A DNA stretch of 64,000 nucleotides from an uncultured Lachnospiraceae bacterium (GCA_910578085.1 CAJTPM010000006.1:37812-101811), one strand, 5' to 3'; shown: positions 18,561 to 27,269, numbered from the stretch's first letter. A program made the numbers and translations. The notes: a model not told the origin generated them from the sequence alone.

Positions 18561-19643
18561 ATGGGGAACATGGAACATACGCCTGTTGTAAAGGAAGTAA
18601 CAAAACGCCATATGGGAAAGGTGCATGGGAACGCAAAGCGGAATGAAGAAATGGTTATGAACTATCTGAAACTGCTTGCAAGCGGTATTGTAAAAAAACG
18701 CCTGTCACCTGATGAAGCCCATATAATAAGGGAACGAAAGAAACGTCTGGAAAACTGTAACCGATTCTGGTCTATGGAAACTTATGAAGCCAGTCATGTA
18801 AGAGTGTTACTGCGAACCTTTTTATGTAAGGATAAATTTTGCAGTAATTGTAATCAGGTGAAGAAAATGTTACTGCAAAACCGTTTCCTGCCCTATATGG
18901 AACAATATAAGGATTCTCTGTATCATATGGTGCTGACCGTTCCAGACTGTAACGGCGAGGAATTGAGAGAAACTATTCAGCATATGGCTTACTGCTTTAA
19001 AACTCTGGTAACGTATCTAAACGGCAACAAAAAAGTGAAGGGAGTAGACCTGTCACAATATGGCTTTCAAGGCTGTATCCGTTCCTTAGAAGTCACATAC
19101 AGAGAAGATGTCTACCACCCTCACTTTCATGTAGCCGTTGTTTTGGGGAACAACGGTATTGGGGAGAAGCATATTGCCAATCAATTTTCTGGTACTGGAA
19201 ACCGCCTGTTTTCTGATTTTGAGTCCATGATTCAGAGAATATGGTGGCTCTTAGTCAATGGGAAGCGGCTTACCTCTGATAATATCTTAGGTGCTGACAA
19301 TTCTCCCCAGCGGTATAGCTGTATCGTGGATAAATTTCAGCCAGAGGACTACAAGAAACTGTTTGGATATATGACAAAGATGTATTCCGAGGATAACAGC
19401 CTTATGCGGTACGATAACTTCAAAACCTTATATTATGCCCTCTCACATATCCGCCAGATACAAGGCTATGGCGTATTCTATAATGTAAAGGAACTGAACA
19501 CAGAAGCATATACCGAACAGGAGTACCAGACGTTGGAAAGCTATCTTGTCTGTAAGGAAAAGCCCGTCTGCTCCTATGAGCCGTTAAGCCGCCTATCTGG
19601 CGATGAAAGGTATATCGTGCTGAAAACAAAGCACCGAAAATAA
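18561..19643 (+). CDS. Rolling-circle replication initiator (Rep_1-like)
   Basis: A 360-residue HUH-type Rep. The metal-binding HUH motif is HPHFHVAVV, and the catalytic tyrosine motif is FGYMTKMY. A Cys-containing N-terminal part (CKDKFCSNCNQVKKML) matches plasmid Rep proteins of the pUB110 type. The ATG at 18561 follows GGAGGG by ten bases; an earlier ATG at 18531 is possible. It nicks a double-strand origin to start single-strand replication, presumably of the excised circular form. The origin itself was not located with confidence. Confidence 0.82.
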   Translation: MGNMEHTPVVKEVTKRHMGKVHGNAKRNEEMVMNYLKLLASGIVKKRLSPDEAHIIRERKKRLENCNRFWSMETYEASHVRVLLRTFLCKDKFCSNCNQVKKMLLQNRFLPYMEQYKDSLYHMVLTVPDCNGEELRETIQHMAYCFKTLVTYLNGNKKVKGVDLSQYGFQGCIRSLEVTYREDVYHPHFHVAVVLGNNGIGEKHIANQFSGTGNRLFSDFESMIQRIWWLLVNGKRLTSDNILGADNSPQRYSCIVDKFQPEDYKKLFGYMTKMYSEDNSLMRYDNFKTLYYALSHIRQIQGYGVFYNVKELNTEAYTEQEYQTLESYLVCKEKPVCSYEPLSRLSGDERYIVLKTKHRK

Positions 19644-19731
19644 AATTTATTTTAAACTTGAGGTTTTATTTTAAATGAGATTTATGGGCGAAAATGGTTT
19701 TAAACTTATTTTATAGCAATCATCAAAAAAC

Positions 19732-20313
19732 CTAACAATAATCAGAAGCGGCGAACCAATGGGAGCAGTCCAGAGGAGAAACACAAGAGAGGGCTTTCTG
19801 AATGGCATCCGGGAGGAGGTCCAAACTGCGGATTTTCCAGCAGCGCAGGATGGCTTTCATCTTGGACCACATTTTCTCAATTGGATTGAGATCGGGGCTA
19901 TAGGGCGGAAGGTACAGCACCTTCATACCCTTTGCCTCCAGAATTTCCCGGACGGCCTTTACATGGTGAGAACGCATATTGTCCATCACTACGATGTCAC
20001 CCGGCCGAAGGGTCGGAAGTAAAGTCTCTTTCAAATACTGGACAAAACGTTCTCCAGTTGTTCCGCCCTGGTAAGTTGTAAATGCTTTCTCCCCATCCAG
20101 GCGAATGGAAGAAAGAACGGTCGTTGTCTGCGGCGTATTCAAGGGGGCATGGTCCACTGCTCTTTGGGATGAGTGCGCCCGTCCATAAAGACGGGTCAAA
20201 TTTGTATTCACTCCGCTTTCGTCCAGAAATACCAAGTGTTCCGCCATCTCAGGTTTTATGGTTTCCTTCCATTCTCTGCGCTTTTCCCGCACATCGAACA
20301 CGGTCACGCTCAC
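19732..20313 (-). CDS. IS630 transposase, catalytic DDE frame
   Basis: A 193-residue frame with all three catalytic acids: FLDESG, VVMDNMRSHH and PYSPDLNPIEKMWSKMK. Together with the upstream frame it makes a full IS630 transposase of about 310 residues. Translation on its own would need the GTG at 20313, which has no ribosome binding site, so production of active enzyme depends on frameshifting. Confidence 0.85.
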   Translation of the reverse strand: MSVTVFDVREKRREWKETIKPEMAEHLVFLDESGVNTNLTRLYGRAHSSQRAVDHAPLNTPQTTTVLSSIRLDGEKAFTTYQGGTTGERFVQYLKETLLPTLRPGDIVVMDNMRSHHVKAVREILEAKGMKVLYLPPYSPDLNPIEKMWSKMKAILRCWKIRSLDLLPDAIQKALSCVSPLDCSHWFAASDYC

Positions 20314-20656
20314 TTGCGTAGAGTGATTTCTTTTTCAGCGTATAGCCCATGGCGGCTATTGCCCGTTCCACTGTTGAATAGCTGGCAGAAAGATGTAGCT
20401 TCTCCCGTATCTCTTCTATTGTGATGTCCGGGCTCTCATCCATACAGTGCTGGATATTTGCTTTGTCCTCCGCTGTCAGGACCGGTTTCCGGCCTCGCTG
20501 GCTGGTCCGCAGAGCAACGCTGCCGGTTTTCCGCTTCTGTTCCGCCAGCCGGTACACCGTCCATTTACTTACCGAGTACGCCTTTGCGATCCCTTTCGCA
20601 TCATGGGTTGCTTCATATCCTTGTACCAGTAATTCTCGTGCTTCGTTGTGCAGCAT
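20249..20656 (-). CDS. IS630 transposase, N-terminal frame
   Basis: A 135-residue frame with a helix-turn-helix region (AKAYSVSKWTVYRLAEQKRK) and the winged-helix linker (KLHLSASYSTVERAIAAMGY), the DNA-binding half of IS630 transposases. It ends in a different frame from the catalytic half and overlaps it by 65 bases. Comparing with the usual family order (SERDRPDV..KRREWKE), the shift falls at CGTGTTCGATG: one base more than a direct fusion allows. It is either a recoding site or an inactivating insertion. Confidence 0.85.
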   Translation of the reverse strand: MLHNEARELLVQGYEATHDAKGIAKAYSVSKWTVYRLAEQKRKTGSVALRTSQRGRKPVLTAEDKANIQHCMDESPDITIEEIREKLHLSASYSTVERAIAAMGYTLKKKSLYASERDRVRCAGKAQRMEGNHKT

Positions 20657-20807
20657 AGTATCATCTCCTGATTCTGTTATACCACCTCTGTCAACCCTTG
20701 GCGATTTTTTTGATGGTTGCTATAAAGTAGACTGGAAACACTGTTTTCGTTCAGATGGATTGATAGGAGTTGAGTTTAAAATAATTTTGCAGACAAGGGG
20801 TTGTATA

Positions 20808-21035
20808 GTGGAACGATATATCACAGATACGATTTACGCTCATACTGTTACGGAAAAGACGGCAGAAATTGAATTAAGGGAAAAACAGCTTTATACAAGG
20901 CTGTCTGCTCTTATCTCTGGTGAGGAATACCTACAGATTGAAGAAGAATTAAACCGTTTCTATAATGAGCTGGAAAAAGAGGGATTTTATAAGGGATTCA
21001 GCGAGGGAATACGGTTTATGCTGAAATGCTTATAA
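20808..21035 (+). CDS. Small element-borne protein (DUF6809-like)
   Basis: A 75-residue acidic helical protein starting at GTG 20808, seven bases after AAGGGG. The end (YNELEKEGFYKGFSEGIRFM) matches a family of small helical proteins common in Clostridial mobile elements. An upstream continuation of the frame reads into the IS and is not real. Function unknown. Confidence 0.65.
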   Translation: MERYITDTIYAHTVTEKTAEIELREKQLYTRLSALISGEEYLQIEEELNRFYNELEKEGFYKGFSEGIRFMLKCL

Positions 21036-21070
21036 CGGTATCAGTCACAAGGTTAAAGATTTTAGGCGGT

Positions 21071-21216
21071 TTGTAAGCGGAATGCGGAATAAAGCGATAT
21101 GTGAATCGCTGTAAGAAATCTACCTTGTAAGCGATTGAGGAATGACATTTTAGCTATATGGATTTTCTATCAGCCTTGTAGGACGGAAATAGGATTTTTA
21201 CAAGGCTTGTAAGCGG
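21071..21216 (+). repeat. Iteron-like TTGTAAGCG repeats
   Basis: TTGTAAGCG occurs three times in the same orientation at 21071, 21125 and 21207, plus a partial CTTGTAGGACGG at about 21173. The 350-base gene-free stretch 21036-21389 otherwise contains only the hairpin at 21342-21378. It could be a replication or transfer origin of the element. Confidence 0.4.
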
Positions 21217-21341
21217 CTAAGTTACTTTTCGGCGATAGGGAACAGCCTTAAAATTGCGTTCTAAGGCTCATTCGGCGGTAGGTGGAGTTATTCTCAGTCA
21301 AGCGGTTAAAATGCGTTAGCGGTGATTTCTGGTCATTTAAA

Positions 21342-21378
21342 ATGGGGAAGATTCTCTGTGAAAGGGTATCTTCCCCAT
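21342..21378 (-). terminator. Terminator of the XRE gene at 21390
   Basis: A perfect 11-base stem, ATGGGGAAGAT (21342-21352) with ATCTTCCCCAT (21368-21378), and a 15-base loop. On the minus strand it is followed by TTTAAATG, directly after the stop of the XRE gene. Confidence 0.6.
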
Positions 21379-21389
21379 CACTGTATCAT

Positions 21390-21722
21390 TCAGAAATTTT
21401 CGTCCAGATAGCCAAACATGAGTTTTACCATATTGATTGCCAGGGCTTTTTGTTCCTCTGTCCTGCCGTTCATCAGTTGACACCATAGCCGATACTGCCC
21501 GTCACTGTCAGAAACGACGGAATCAGACAGCAGATAATCTATGGTAACGCCTAAGCGGTTGGCAACTGCTGCCAGATTCTCTAATGTTAAGCTGCGTTCC
21601 CCACGCTCTATCTGCCCGATATAGGCGGTTGAAAGGTTTACATCCTCTGCCAGTCTTTCCTGTGTCAGATTCAGCTTTAGCCGTTCCTCACGAATACGCT
21701 TTCCTAATGCCTGTTGCTTCAT
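21390..21722 (-). CDS. XRE-family transcriptional regulator
   Basis: A 110-residue protein with an N-terminal helix-turn-helix (RIREERLKLNLTQERLAEDV, then LSTAYIGQIERGERSLTLEN) and a short C-terminal helix pair. ATG 21722 is chosen because GGAGG lies just upstream. It is divergent from the Nmad3 gene, so it may repress that promoter region. Typical of element-borne control genes. Confidence 0.85.
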   Translation of the reverse strand: MKQQALGKRIREERLKLNLTQERLAEDVNLSTAYIGQIERGERSLTLENLAAVANRLGVTIDYLLSDSVVSDSDGQYRLWCQLMNGRTEEQKALAINMVKLMFGYLDENF

Positions 21723-21871
21723 GCGGTTTTCCTCCAATGCAAATAGTATATGTAAATGATACTAATTGCTTATGTGTTAGATAATCCGCACGTTGCGTTA
21801 TTTACATGTGCTGTCAGTTGCTTTTTGCTGTGCTATGTGCTAAGATGGTGCTATGTAGGAGGCATGGCATT

Positions 21872-22696
21872 ATGAAAGTGATATTGAGCAGAAAAGGCAT
21901 GGATAGTAAATCAGGGGGTATGGCAAACCCTATTTTACCAGATGGTACGCTGTTATCTCTCCCAATCCCAGATAACACGGTAGGAACGGCGTACAAGGAT
22001 TTGTTTTATAAAGGACAGCGTTTAGAGGAAATCATCAGTCAGCTACGCCCTAAATTTGATTTTGGCAAAAATCCGACCTGTCACCTTGACCCCGACATAT
22101 ATAAGGATATAGAGGGCAGAACGGCAACAAATGAATGGAAACCCGCATTCGGACAGCATGGCGTATCTGCCGTACATCTGGATAAATTGGGCATAGGCGT
22201 GGGAGATATATTTCTATTCTACGGAATGTTTCAAAAAACAATGGTTCAACCTGATAAAACACTGTGTTTTGACCGTAACGCTCCTATTGTCCATATCATC
22301 TACGGCTATATGAAAGTTGGAGAAGTATTGAGGGAGAAACAGGAAATTGAGCGTTATTCCTGGCACCCACATAGCATAAACCCAGACCGCCCGAATAACC
22401 GTTTATATCTGCCCGATACATACGGCACATTCCAGTATGATGATTCACTGGTACTTACAAAGAGGGGTCAGGACAATCGGCGGCTATGGGCTTTGCCTGC
22501 GTTCTTTGGTAACGGTGACATATCTATTTCATGGCAAGGCGATAACCGCCCTACACTAAAGGACGGATATGCAGAATTAAATTCTGCTTGCAGAGGACAG
22601 GAATTTGTTGTAAGTGCTTCTACCCCGAAACAAGAACGGAATTTATGTGAATGGGTGGACAGATTGATACAGAACAGTATGCCAAAAACTCTATGA
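21872..22696 (+). CDS. Nmad3-type nucleotide-modification-associated protein
   Basis: A 274-residue protein starting at ATG 21872, eight bases after AGGAGG. It opens MKVILSRKGMDSKSGG and continues PILPDGTLLSLPIP, CHLDPDIYKD, PAFGQHGVSAVHLDKLGIGV, GDIFLFYGMF, WHPHSI and LPAFFG. This order fits the nucleotide modification associated domain 3 family as I remember it, first described around DNA hypermodification and phage conflict systems. No base-modifying enzyme is adjacent. Activity is unknown; it could be a defence or anti-defence cargo gene of the element. Confidence 0.72.
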   Translation: MKVILSRKGMDSKSGGMANPILPDGTLLSLPIPDNTVGTAYKDLFYKGQRLEEIISQLRPKFDFGKNPTCHLDPDIYKDIEGRTATNEWKPAFGQHGVSAVHLDKLGIGVGDIFLFYGMFQKTMVQPDKTLCFDRNAPIVHIIYGYMKVGEVLREKQEIERYSWHPHSINPDRPNNRLYLPDTYGTFQYDDSLVLTKRGQDNRRLWALPAFFGNGDISISWQGDNRPTLKDGYAELNSACRGQEFVVSASTPKQERNLCEWVDRLIQNSMPKTL

Positions 22697-22741
22697 TATG
22701 GAATGGAAATCACGCACTAAACGCAAAGGAAGCAACACAAT

Positions 22742-22849
22742 ATGGAAAAGAAATATCCTTTTGAAACTATGACTGTTGAAGAAATGGCAGACGCTATGGA
22801 TAAGGCTCTGGAAGATGTAGCAGAAATAATTGATAGAACAGGACGTTGA
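22742..22849 (+). CDS. Very small element-borne protein (35 aa)
   Basis: ATG 22742 follows AAAGGAAG, and the frame ends at TGA 22847-22849. The acidic peptide (MTVEEMADAMDKALEDVAEI in its middle) looks helical. It sits tightly between Nmad3 and the next small gene in one orientation. Function unknown. Confidence 0.5.
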   Translation: MEKKYPFETMTVEEMADAMDKALEDVAEIIDRTGR

Positions 22850-22891
22850 ATATGGCTATTTTGAAGATGATTAAAATCGGGGTGATGAACT

Positions 22892-23164
22892 ATGAAAATA
22901 ACGATTGAACAGGTGAAGGAGTTCGCATGGCAGCAGATGGACGCTATGTGGCATGACAATTCTGGAACTGCTACAGCTGATATGGTGAAGTTTACCCATA
23001 AGGGTTATTACATAGTTAATCCGTGGATGGACGAAAAAACGCAAAAAGCGGTAGACCCCTATAAATACTATGGGGAACGCAGAACGGAACAGTTTATTGA
23101 TGAAGCTATCAGAACTATCAAGCGGAATAGGGAAATTGAAGAGAAACACAAAAATAGGAGATAA
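22892..23164 (+). CDS. Hypothetical protein (90 aa), element-borne
   Basis: A 90-residue soluble protein (MKITIEQVKEFAWQQMDAMW, then GYYIVNPWMDEKTQKAVDP, basic C-terminus). It begins ahead of the lipoprotein gene, which starts 4 bases after its stop, so the two are likely co-translated. I do not recognise the family. Confidence 0.7.
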   Translation: MKITIEQVKEFAWQQMDAMWHDNSGTATADMVKFTHKGYYIVNPWMDEKTQKAVDPYKYYGERRTEQFIDEAIRTIKRNREIEEKHKNRR

Positions 23165-23168
23165 TCTT

Positions 23169-24062
23169 ATGAAGCGAAGATTTATCACAGTAACCTTGAT
23201 AGCAACAGCACTTCTCTCAGGCTGTGGAAACAATCAGGTAACGACACCTATAGAAAGTCAGGTAACAGAAGCACCTGCCACAAAAAATAGTGAGCTAACT
23301 GTATCTGATAACTGGTGGAAAAACAAGTTGTATAAAGAGCCAACGGCAGGCATGTACTTCTGGATAAAAGAGATAGAAAACAGTCTTTTTATGGTGGTAA
23401 GCGGCATCCCCAATGACGATTTGTCTATGGAGTTATGTATTGGAATAATACCAAATACTACTGATAATTATACCATCTATGATGATAACCACGTTCAGTT
23501 TCAGGTAGAGTCAGATACTAACACAATACTATTGTATAACCCAGATGATGACCAGTGTGTTATTTATACGGATTCTAAATACGGTGGTTCTCCTATAGTT
23601 TCGGGAGTGTATGACCAAGTTTTACAGCATGAGACAGAACAGGAAATAGAACAAAACACAGAACAACCAGAGGTCACACAGGAAGAACAGCCCCAAGCTA
23701 CACAAGAGCCTGAATTATCTGCCACCCCATCAGAAGATAAACAGCCTGATGATTTCTATACGGACGGTGATTACACCACCTATGGCAGATACCAGTGCTT
23801 TGAAACAGACACTTTTGTATTTGCAGAAACCCAGAACGGTTCACTGGTACTGTACTTTGAGCCAGAAGCAGAAACCTTTGTTTTCGACAGGAACGGCGCA
23901 GATACCGGATGGGAATTTATCAACAGGGAATTTGAGGACAGAGTATATACATCTGCCATTATTCAAGATAATGAACTAATCATCACTTCTACAGAATCTT
24001 GGAGATATGACGGCACATATATCCAACTGCCCGATGTATATACTGATGGAGAGGGGGAATAA
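23169..24062 (+). CDS. Lipoprotein with Glu/Gln-rich linker
   Basis: A 297-residue lipoprotein: signal peptide and lipobox LLSGC near residue 18, so it is anchored outside the membrane and depends on Lgt. An N-terminal beta-rich domain (about 45-150) is followed by a Glu/Gln/Thr/Pro linker (about 155-195) and a C-terminal beta-rich domain with aromatic residues (TYGRYQCFETDTFVFAETQN). The start ATG 23169 follows AGGAGAT. Conserved function unknown to me; as cargo on the element it could affect surface interactions. Confidence 0.8.
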   Translation: MKRRFITVTLIATALLSGCGNNQVTTPIESQVTEAPATKNSELTVSDNWWKNKLYKEPTAGMYFWIKEIENSLFMVVSGIPNDDLSMELCIGIIPNTTDNYTIYDDNHVQFQVESDTNTILLYNPDDDQCVIYTDSKYGGSPIVSGVYDQVLQHETEQEIEQNTEQPEVTQEEQPQATQEPELSATPSEDKQPDDFYTDGDYTTYGRYQCFETDTFVFAETQNGSLVLYFEPEAETFVFDRNGADTGWEFINREFEDRVYTSAIIQDNELIITSTESWRYDGTYIQLPDVYTDGEGE

Positions 24063-24064
24063 AA

Positions 24065-24346
24065 ATGTCTGCCAGTCTGGAAATGGTCAATCATTTTAAT
24101 TATATGGACAGAAACGGACAAATTTTCTGTAAGCGACAGGATAAAGTGCGGAAAGTGGCTCCAGAATATAAAGGTTGTGACGACTGCCCCTATCTTTTCG
24201 GCTCTTTACAGGGAATGGGCGTTGAATGTATGTGGGAAGATATAGTGCCTCCCCCTGCTCCTTGTGGATATTATGTGCATGACCCAAAAGAAGAGTTTAC
24301 ACGGGTATCCAGTCTGCTTGACGAGGGAATTTTGAAAAAAGGGTAA
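24065..24346 (+). CDS. Small Cys-rich element-borne protein
   Basis: A 93-residue protein starting 2 bases after the lipoprotein stop. It has five cysteines (FCKRQ, GCDDCPYLFG, VECMWED, APCGYYV), which could form a small metal-binding fold. It is followed by a terminator, so it ends the rightward operon from Nmad3. Function unknown. Confidence 0.7.
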   Translation: MSASLEMVNHFNYMDRNGQIFCKRQDKVRKVAPEYKGCDDCPYLFGSLQGMGVECMWEDIVPPPAPCGYYVHDPKEEFTRVSSLLDEGILKKG

Positions 24347-24352
24347 CATAAT

Positions 24353-24383
24353 AGCCATAGAAACCATAACAGTTTCTATGGCT
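24353..24383. terminator. Bidirectional terminator
   Basis: AGCCATAGAAAC (24353-24364) pairs perfectly with GTTTCTATGGCT (24372-24383), followed by ATGCTTTATTT on the plus strand and preceded by an A/T-rich stretch. It separates two convergent genes. Confidence 0.75.
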
Positions 24384-24392
24384 ATGCTTTAT

Positions 24393-24965
24393 TTACAGAA
24401 TTTCTGATTTAGTAATATCAAAATTTACAAGAGCATTGGAAACACGAATATACCGCTTGTCAAAGTCTTCAATCATATAGAACTCCTTTGAGGAATCATT
24501 CTTATAAGGTTTCAGCACTCCCAACTGGAACAATTCTGAATAATATGCAAGCTCACTTGGTGGGAATAAGAAAGTTCCAGCAGGAGGAAGAGATTCTACA
24601 GGAGGTTTAAAAATCTGCATGTAAAAATACTCACAGTCCAGTAAATAATCCGTATCCTCTACATAACCAATTTTAACGCCGTCACATTTTCTTCTGATTT
24701 CACAGAACAAGCTTACATTCTGTTCAGGGCTTGAAAGCAGAGATAGATACTTACATTTTTTGAGTGCAGACCTGACTGCACCCAGAAATTGTTGCGCCTT
24801 CTGCCCCAGAACCGCTTGTTTCTTTAAGATATCCGATATACATTTAGCTTCCAGCAATAAGTTGTCCCCTTCACGGTATCCTCCAAAAATCACTTCCGCA
24901 CCCGTGTTTACATCCATACATGAGCCGCTAAACTTAATCTTATTTTCAACCTTTTCTTGACACAT
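24393..24965 (-). CDS. Hypothetical protein (190 aa), element-borne
   Basis: A 190-residue soluble protein (VIFGGYREGDNLLLEAKCIS, FLGAVRSALKKCKYLSLLSS, PAGTFLFPPSELAYYSELFQ). It starts inside the 3' end of the excisionase-like gene (20-base overlap), so the two are co-translated. I do not recognise the family. Confidence 0.65.
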   Translation of the reverse strand: MCQEKVENKIKFSGSCMDVNTGAEVIFGGYREGDNLLLEAKCISDILKKQAVLGQKAQQFLGAVRSALKKCKYLSLLSSPEQNVSLFCEIRRKCDGVKIGYVEDTDYLLDCEYFYMQIFKPPVESLPPAGTFLFPPSELAYYSELFQLGVLKPYKNDSSKEFYMIEDFDKRYIRVSNALVNFDITKSEIL

Positions 24966-25179
24966 AAATTGCCCTCCTTTTGATTTTGCGTTTGTCTTGA
25001 TTCAGCCACTCAAAAAACTTGTCTTTTGGCACAACCATACGTTTGTTGAGATAAATCGTAGGGAAATCACTGGAATTCATAAGTTCATACGTTTTCCCTT
25101 TAGAAATCCCCAAAACCGACTGAACATGTTTTGCCTGCATAATGATTGGTAAATCTTCTTCAGAACAGTAGTTAATCAT
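24946..25179 (-). CDS. Excisionase-like helix-turn-helix protein
   Basis: A 77-residue protein starting at ATG 25179 behind AAAGGAG. The body (AKHVQSVLGISKGKTYELMN, then FPTIYLNKRMVVPKDKFFEW) is the winged helix of AlpA/Xis-type proteins, with a basic tail. It lies near the integrase gene, divergent from the XRE regulator, and probably acts as the recombination directionality factor. Confidence 0.8.
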   Translation of the reverse strand: MINYCSEEDLPIIMQAKHVQSVLGISKGKTYELMNSSDFPTIYLNKRMVVPKDKFFEWLNQDKRKIKRRAIYVSRKG

Positions 25180-25311
25180 ATAGTTCTCCTTTTTTATTAT
25201 TTCCAATTCTTGTTTGAATCGTGTTTCTATTGACAGCATAGCACACAAGCAATTCTCTGTCAAGCCTTTTCTGTTCATTATTTCTTAATCAAGAAAAAAT
25301 CTACTATTCTA

Positions 25312-25340
25312 TTTACTTTTTGAATAAAAAGGAGTATAAT
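25312..25340 (+). promoter_or_regulatory. Promoter of the XRE-integrase operon
   Basis: TTTACT (25312-25317), 17 bases, then a perfect TATAAT (25335-25340), about 30 bases before the ATG at 25373. The gap to the divergent excisionase gene is AT-rich and likely holds the second promoter. Confidence 0.6.
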
Positions 25341-25372
25341 AACAATATCATCGGAAAGGAGATACAAATAAT

Positions 25373-26101
25373 ATGGGAAAAACTTCTAAAGAAGATTTAG
25401 CAAACATAGTAGGGCAACGGTTAAAAGAACTCCGCAAGGCAAAAACAGATTTAGGGCAAAAAGATGTTGCTGACAAAATCGGTATTACCAAACAGGCTTT
25501 AAGCAGTTATGAAAGCGGCAGGCATCTTCCCGACCAGACTATCCTCATTGACCTTGCAAAATATTACGGATGCACCGCTGATTACCTTTACGGACTGACA
25601 GAAAAAATGAATCCATCATCTACGGACTATTCCAAGCGAGATAGCGTAAATCGCTTACTTCATTCTTTGGATATGGTTGCAGAAGATGAAGGAGACTTTC
25701 TAGCTGATTCCATAGCAAATACCATAAATTCATTGTCTCTTAACAACGGAAATCCTCAACGGCGAAATCTTATTGAGTGCATGGGACAGTTGTTCTATTC
25801 ATTTGCAGAATATATTGAAATGTCAACGTCATATGGAAAGTATTTATCTGAAAAAGTGAGCGCAAATGATTTAACCGCAGATGATATAGCTGTGAAACTG
25901 GCGCACATCAGCGGCTTTGATGATATATACAGTATAATAGATGACATTAGACGGGCTGGCATTTCATCTGTTCTTACCTTTTCTGTAAATGCTAAAAAAG
26001 CCTTACGTATCAGGGCAGGACAACGTACAGGCTCTAAAAAATCATTAAAGATGACAGAATTTGAGGAACAGTTTAAAGAAATGCTCGATAAGGAGGATTG
26101 A
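25373..26101 (+). CDS. XRE-family regulator of the integrase operon
   Basis: A 242-residue protein with an N-terminal helix-turn-helix (RLKELRKAKTDLGQKDVADK, then TKQALSSYESGRHLPD) and a long C-terminal helical part probably for dimerisation or ligand sensing. It is immediately upstream of the integrase, with the integrase ribosome site inside its last codons, so it likely controls excision and integration, as in phage-like lysogeny modules. Confidence 0.85.
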   Translation: MGKTSKEDLANIVGQRLKELRKAKTDLGQKDVADKIGITKQALSSYESGRHLPDQTILIDLAKYYGCTADYLYGLTEKMNPSSTDYSKRDSVNRLLHSLDMVAEDEGDFLADSIANTINSLSLNNGNPQRRNLIECMGQLFYSFAEYIEMSTSYGKYLSEKVSANDLTADDIAVKLAHISGFDDIYSIIDDIRRAGISSVLTFSVNAKKALRIRAGQRTGSKKSLKMTEFEEQFKEMLDKED

Positions 26102-26106
26102 TTCAT

Positions 26107-27264
26107 ATGGCAAAACGAGGACAAAATGAAGGCTCTATCCGCAAGCGGAAAGACGGCACATGGGAAGCCCGTGTAACGATTGGCATATCAGCAGACGGAA
26201 AACAACAGCGTAAATCCCTGTATGGAAAGACCAGACAGGAAGTATCCGCCAAAATGACCGACCTGCTGAATAATCTGCAAAAAGGCATTATCACCAATCC
26301 TACAGAAATGACTCTTGCCGAATGGCTTGACTATTATATGTCCGAATACAAAAAGCGGTATGTAAAGCCTACTACCTATATCAATTATACGGTAAAGGTA
26401 AAAAATCACATCAAGCCAGCTATCGGTCACCATAAGCTAAAGGCACTCCGACAGGACATCATTCAGAAATTTGTCAACAGCTTGTCCGATAAGGGGTTGG
26501 CACCATCTACGGTGATAGATGTTTACAAGCTGTTAAGCAATGCCTTAGAAACGGCGGTAGACGATGGCTTGATTGTCCGCAATACCGCCAACAGGGTAAA
26601 ACTGCCAAAGACAAAAAAACCGCAAATCAATGTTTTGACACTGGAACAGCAGAACGCATTTGTGGAACAGGCGAAAGTAACTTACATGGGCGTTGTCTAT
26701 ATTTTCGACCTCTGCACAGGTATGCGGCTTGGGGAATTATTGGGGCTGAAATGGCAGGACATAGACTTTGAGCAGAACCAGTTGCACATCAGAAGAATCC
26801 TCCGCAAGGTGAAAGACCCTGACAACGCAGATGAACATTGGCACCTAGAATTTGGCACCCCGAAAACGCCGTCCAGTGACAGAATAATCCCCCTCAACGA
26901 AACGGCTATTAAAGTACTTGCTGATGTCTGGGAGCAACAGGAGAAAAACAAGGAAAAAGCCAGCACCGCCTACGAAGATAACGACCTTGTATTCTGCACC
27001 CAGTTAGGCAGACCGCTTGACCCTACGAATATGCGGCGCACCTGTTATTCTATCTGTGCGAAAATCGGCGTCAGCAACTTCCATCCCCATTGTCTGCGTC
27101 ATACGTTCACCACCAGAGGGGCAGAAAATAATGTTGACGTTCGGGTAATGCAGAAGTTCTTAGGTCATGCGACCATAAAGGAAACAGCCGATACCTATAC
27201 GCACGTATTGGATGATTTGAAACAGAATGAAATCCTAAAACTGGATAGCGCAGTAAATTATTGA
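26107..27264 (+). CDS. Tyrosine recombinase / integrase
   Basis: A 385-residue site-specific recombinase. An N-terminal AP2-like arm-binding part (GSIRKRKDGTWEARVTIGIS) is followed by a SAM-like core-binding domain (about 70-160) and the catalytic domain with Arg in TGMRLGE, Lys in PKTPSSDR, HxxR in HCLRHTF, His in LGHAT, and the nucleophile Tyr in DTYTHV. ATG 26107 is nine bases after AAGGAGG; TTG 26098 is less likely. It mediates integration and excision of the element and sits at its right end, as expected. Confidence 0.93.
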   Translation: MAKRGQNEGSIRKRKDGTWEARVTIGISADGKQQRKSLYGKTRQEVSAKMTDLLNNLQKGIITNPTEMTLAEWLDYYMSEYKKRYVKPTTYINYTVKVKNHIKPAIGHHKLKALRQDIIQKFVNSLSDKGLAPSTVIDVYKLLSNALETAVDDGLIVRNTANRVKLPKTKKPQINVLTLEQQNAFVEQAKVTYMGVVYIFDLCTGMRLGELLGLKWQDIDFEQNQLHIRRILRKVKDPDNADEHWHLEFGTPKTPSSDRIIPLNETAIKVLADVWEQQEKNKEKASTAYEDNDLVFCTQLGRPLDPTNMRRTCYSICAKIGVSNFHPHCLRHTFTTRGAENNVDVRVMQKFLGHATIKETADTYTHVLDDLKQNEILKLDSAVNY

Positions 27265-27269
27265 GCAAA

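Larger units (their letters stand above)
19714..20722 (-). mobile_element. IS630-family insertion sequence
   Basis: A 1,009-base element with terminal inverted repeats TAGCAATCATCAAAAAA (left) and TAGCAACCATCAAAAAA (right, minus strand), flanked by the dinucleotide TA on both sides (19712-19713 and 20723-20724). TA duplication is characteristic of IS630/Tc1-mariner transposition. It sits in the intergenic gap after rep and does not break a gene. Confidence 0.9.

Noticed and set aside
20421..20807. N-terminal extension of the small protein at 20808
   Set aside because: It reads through the IS630 right end antisense to the transposase; a ribosome site supports GTG 20808.
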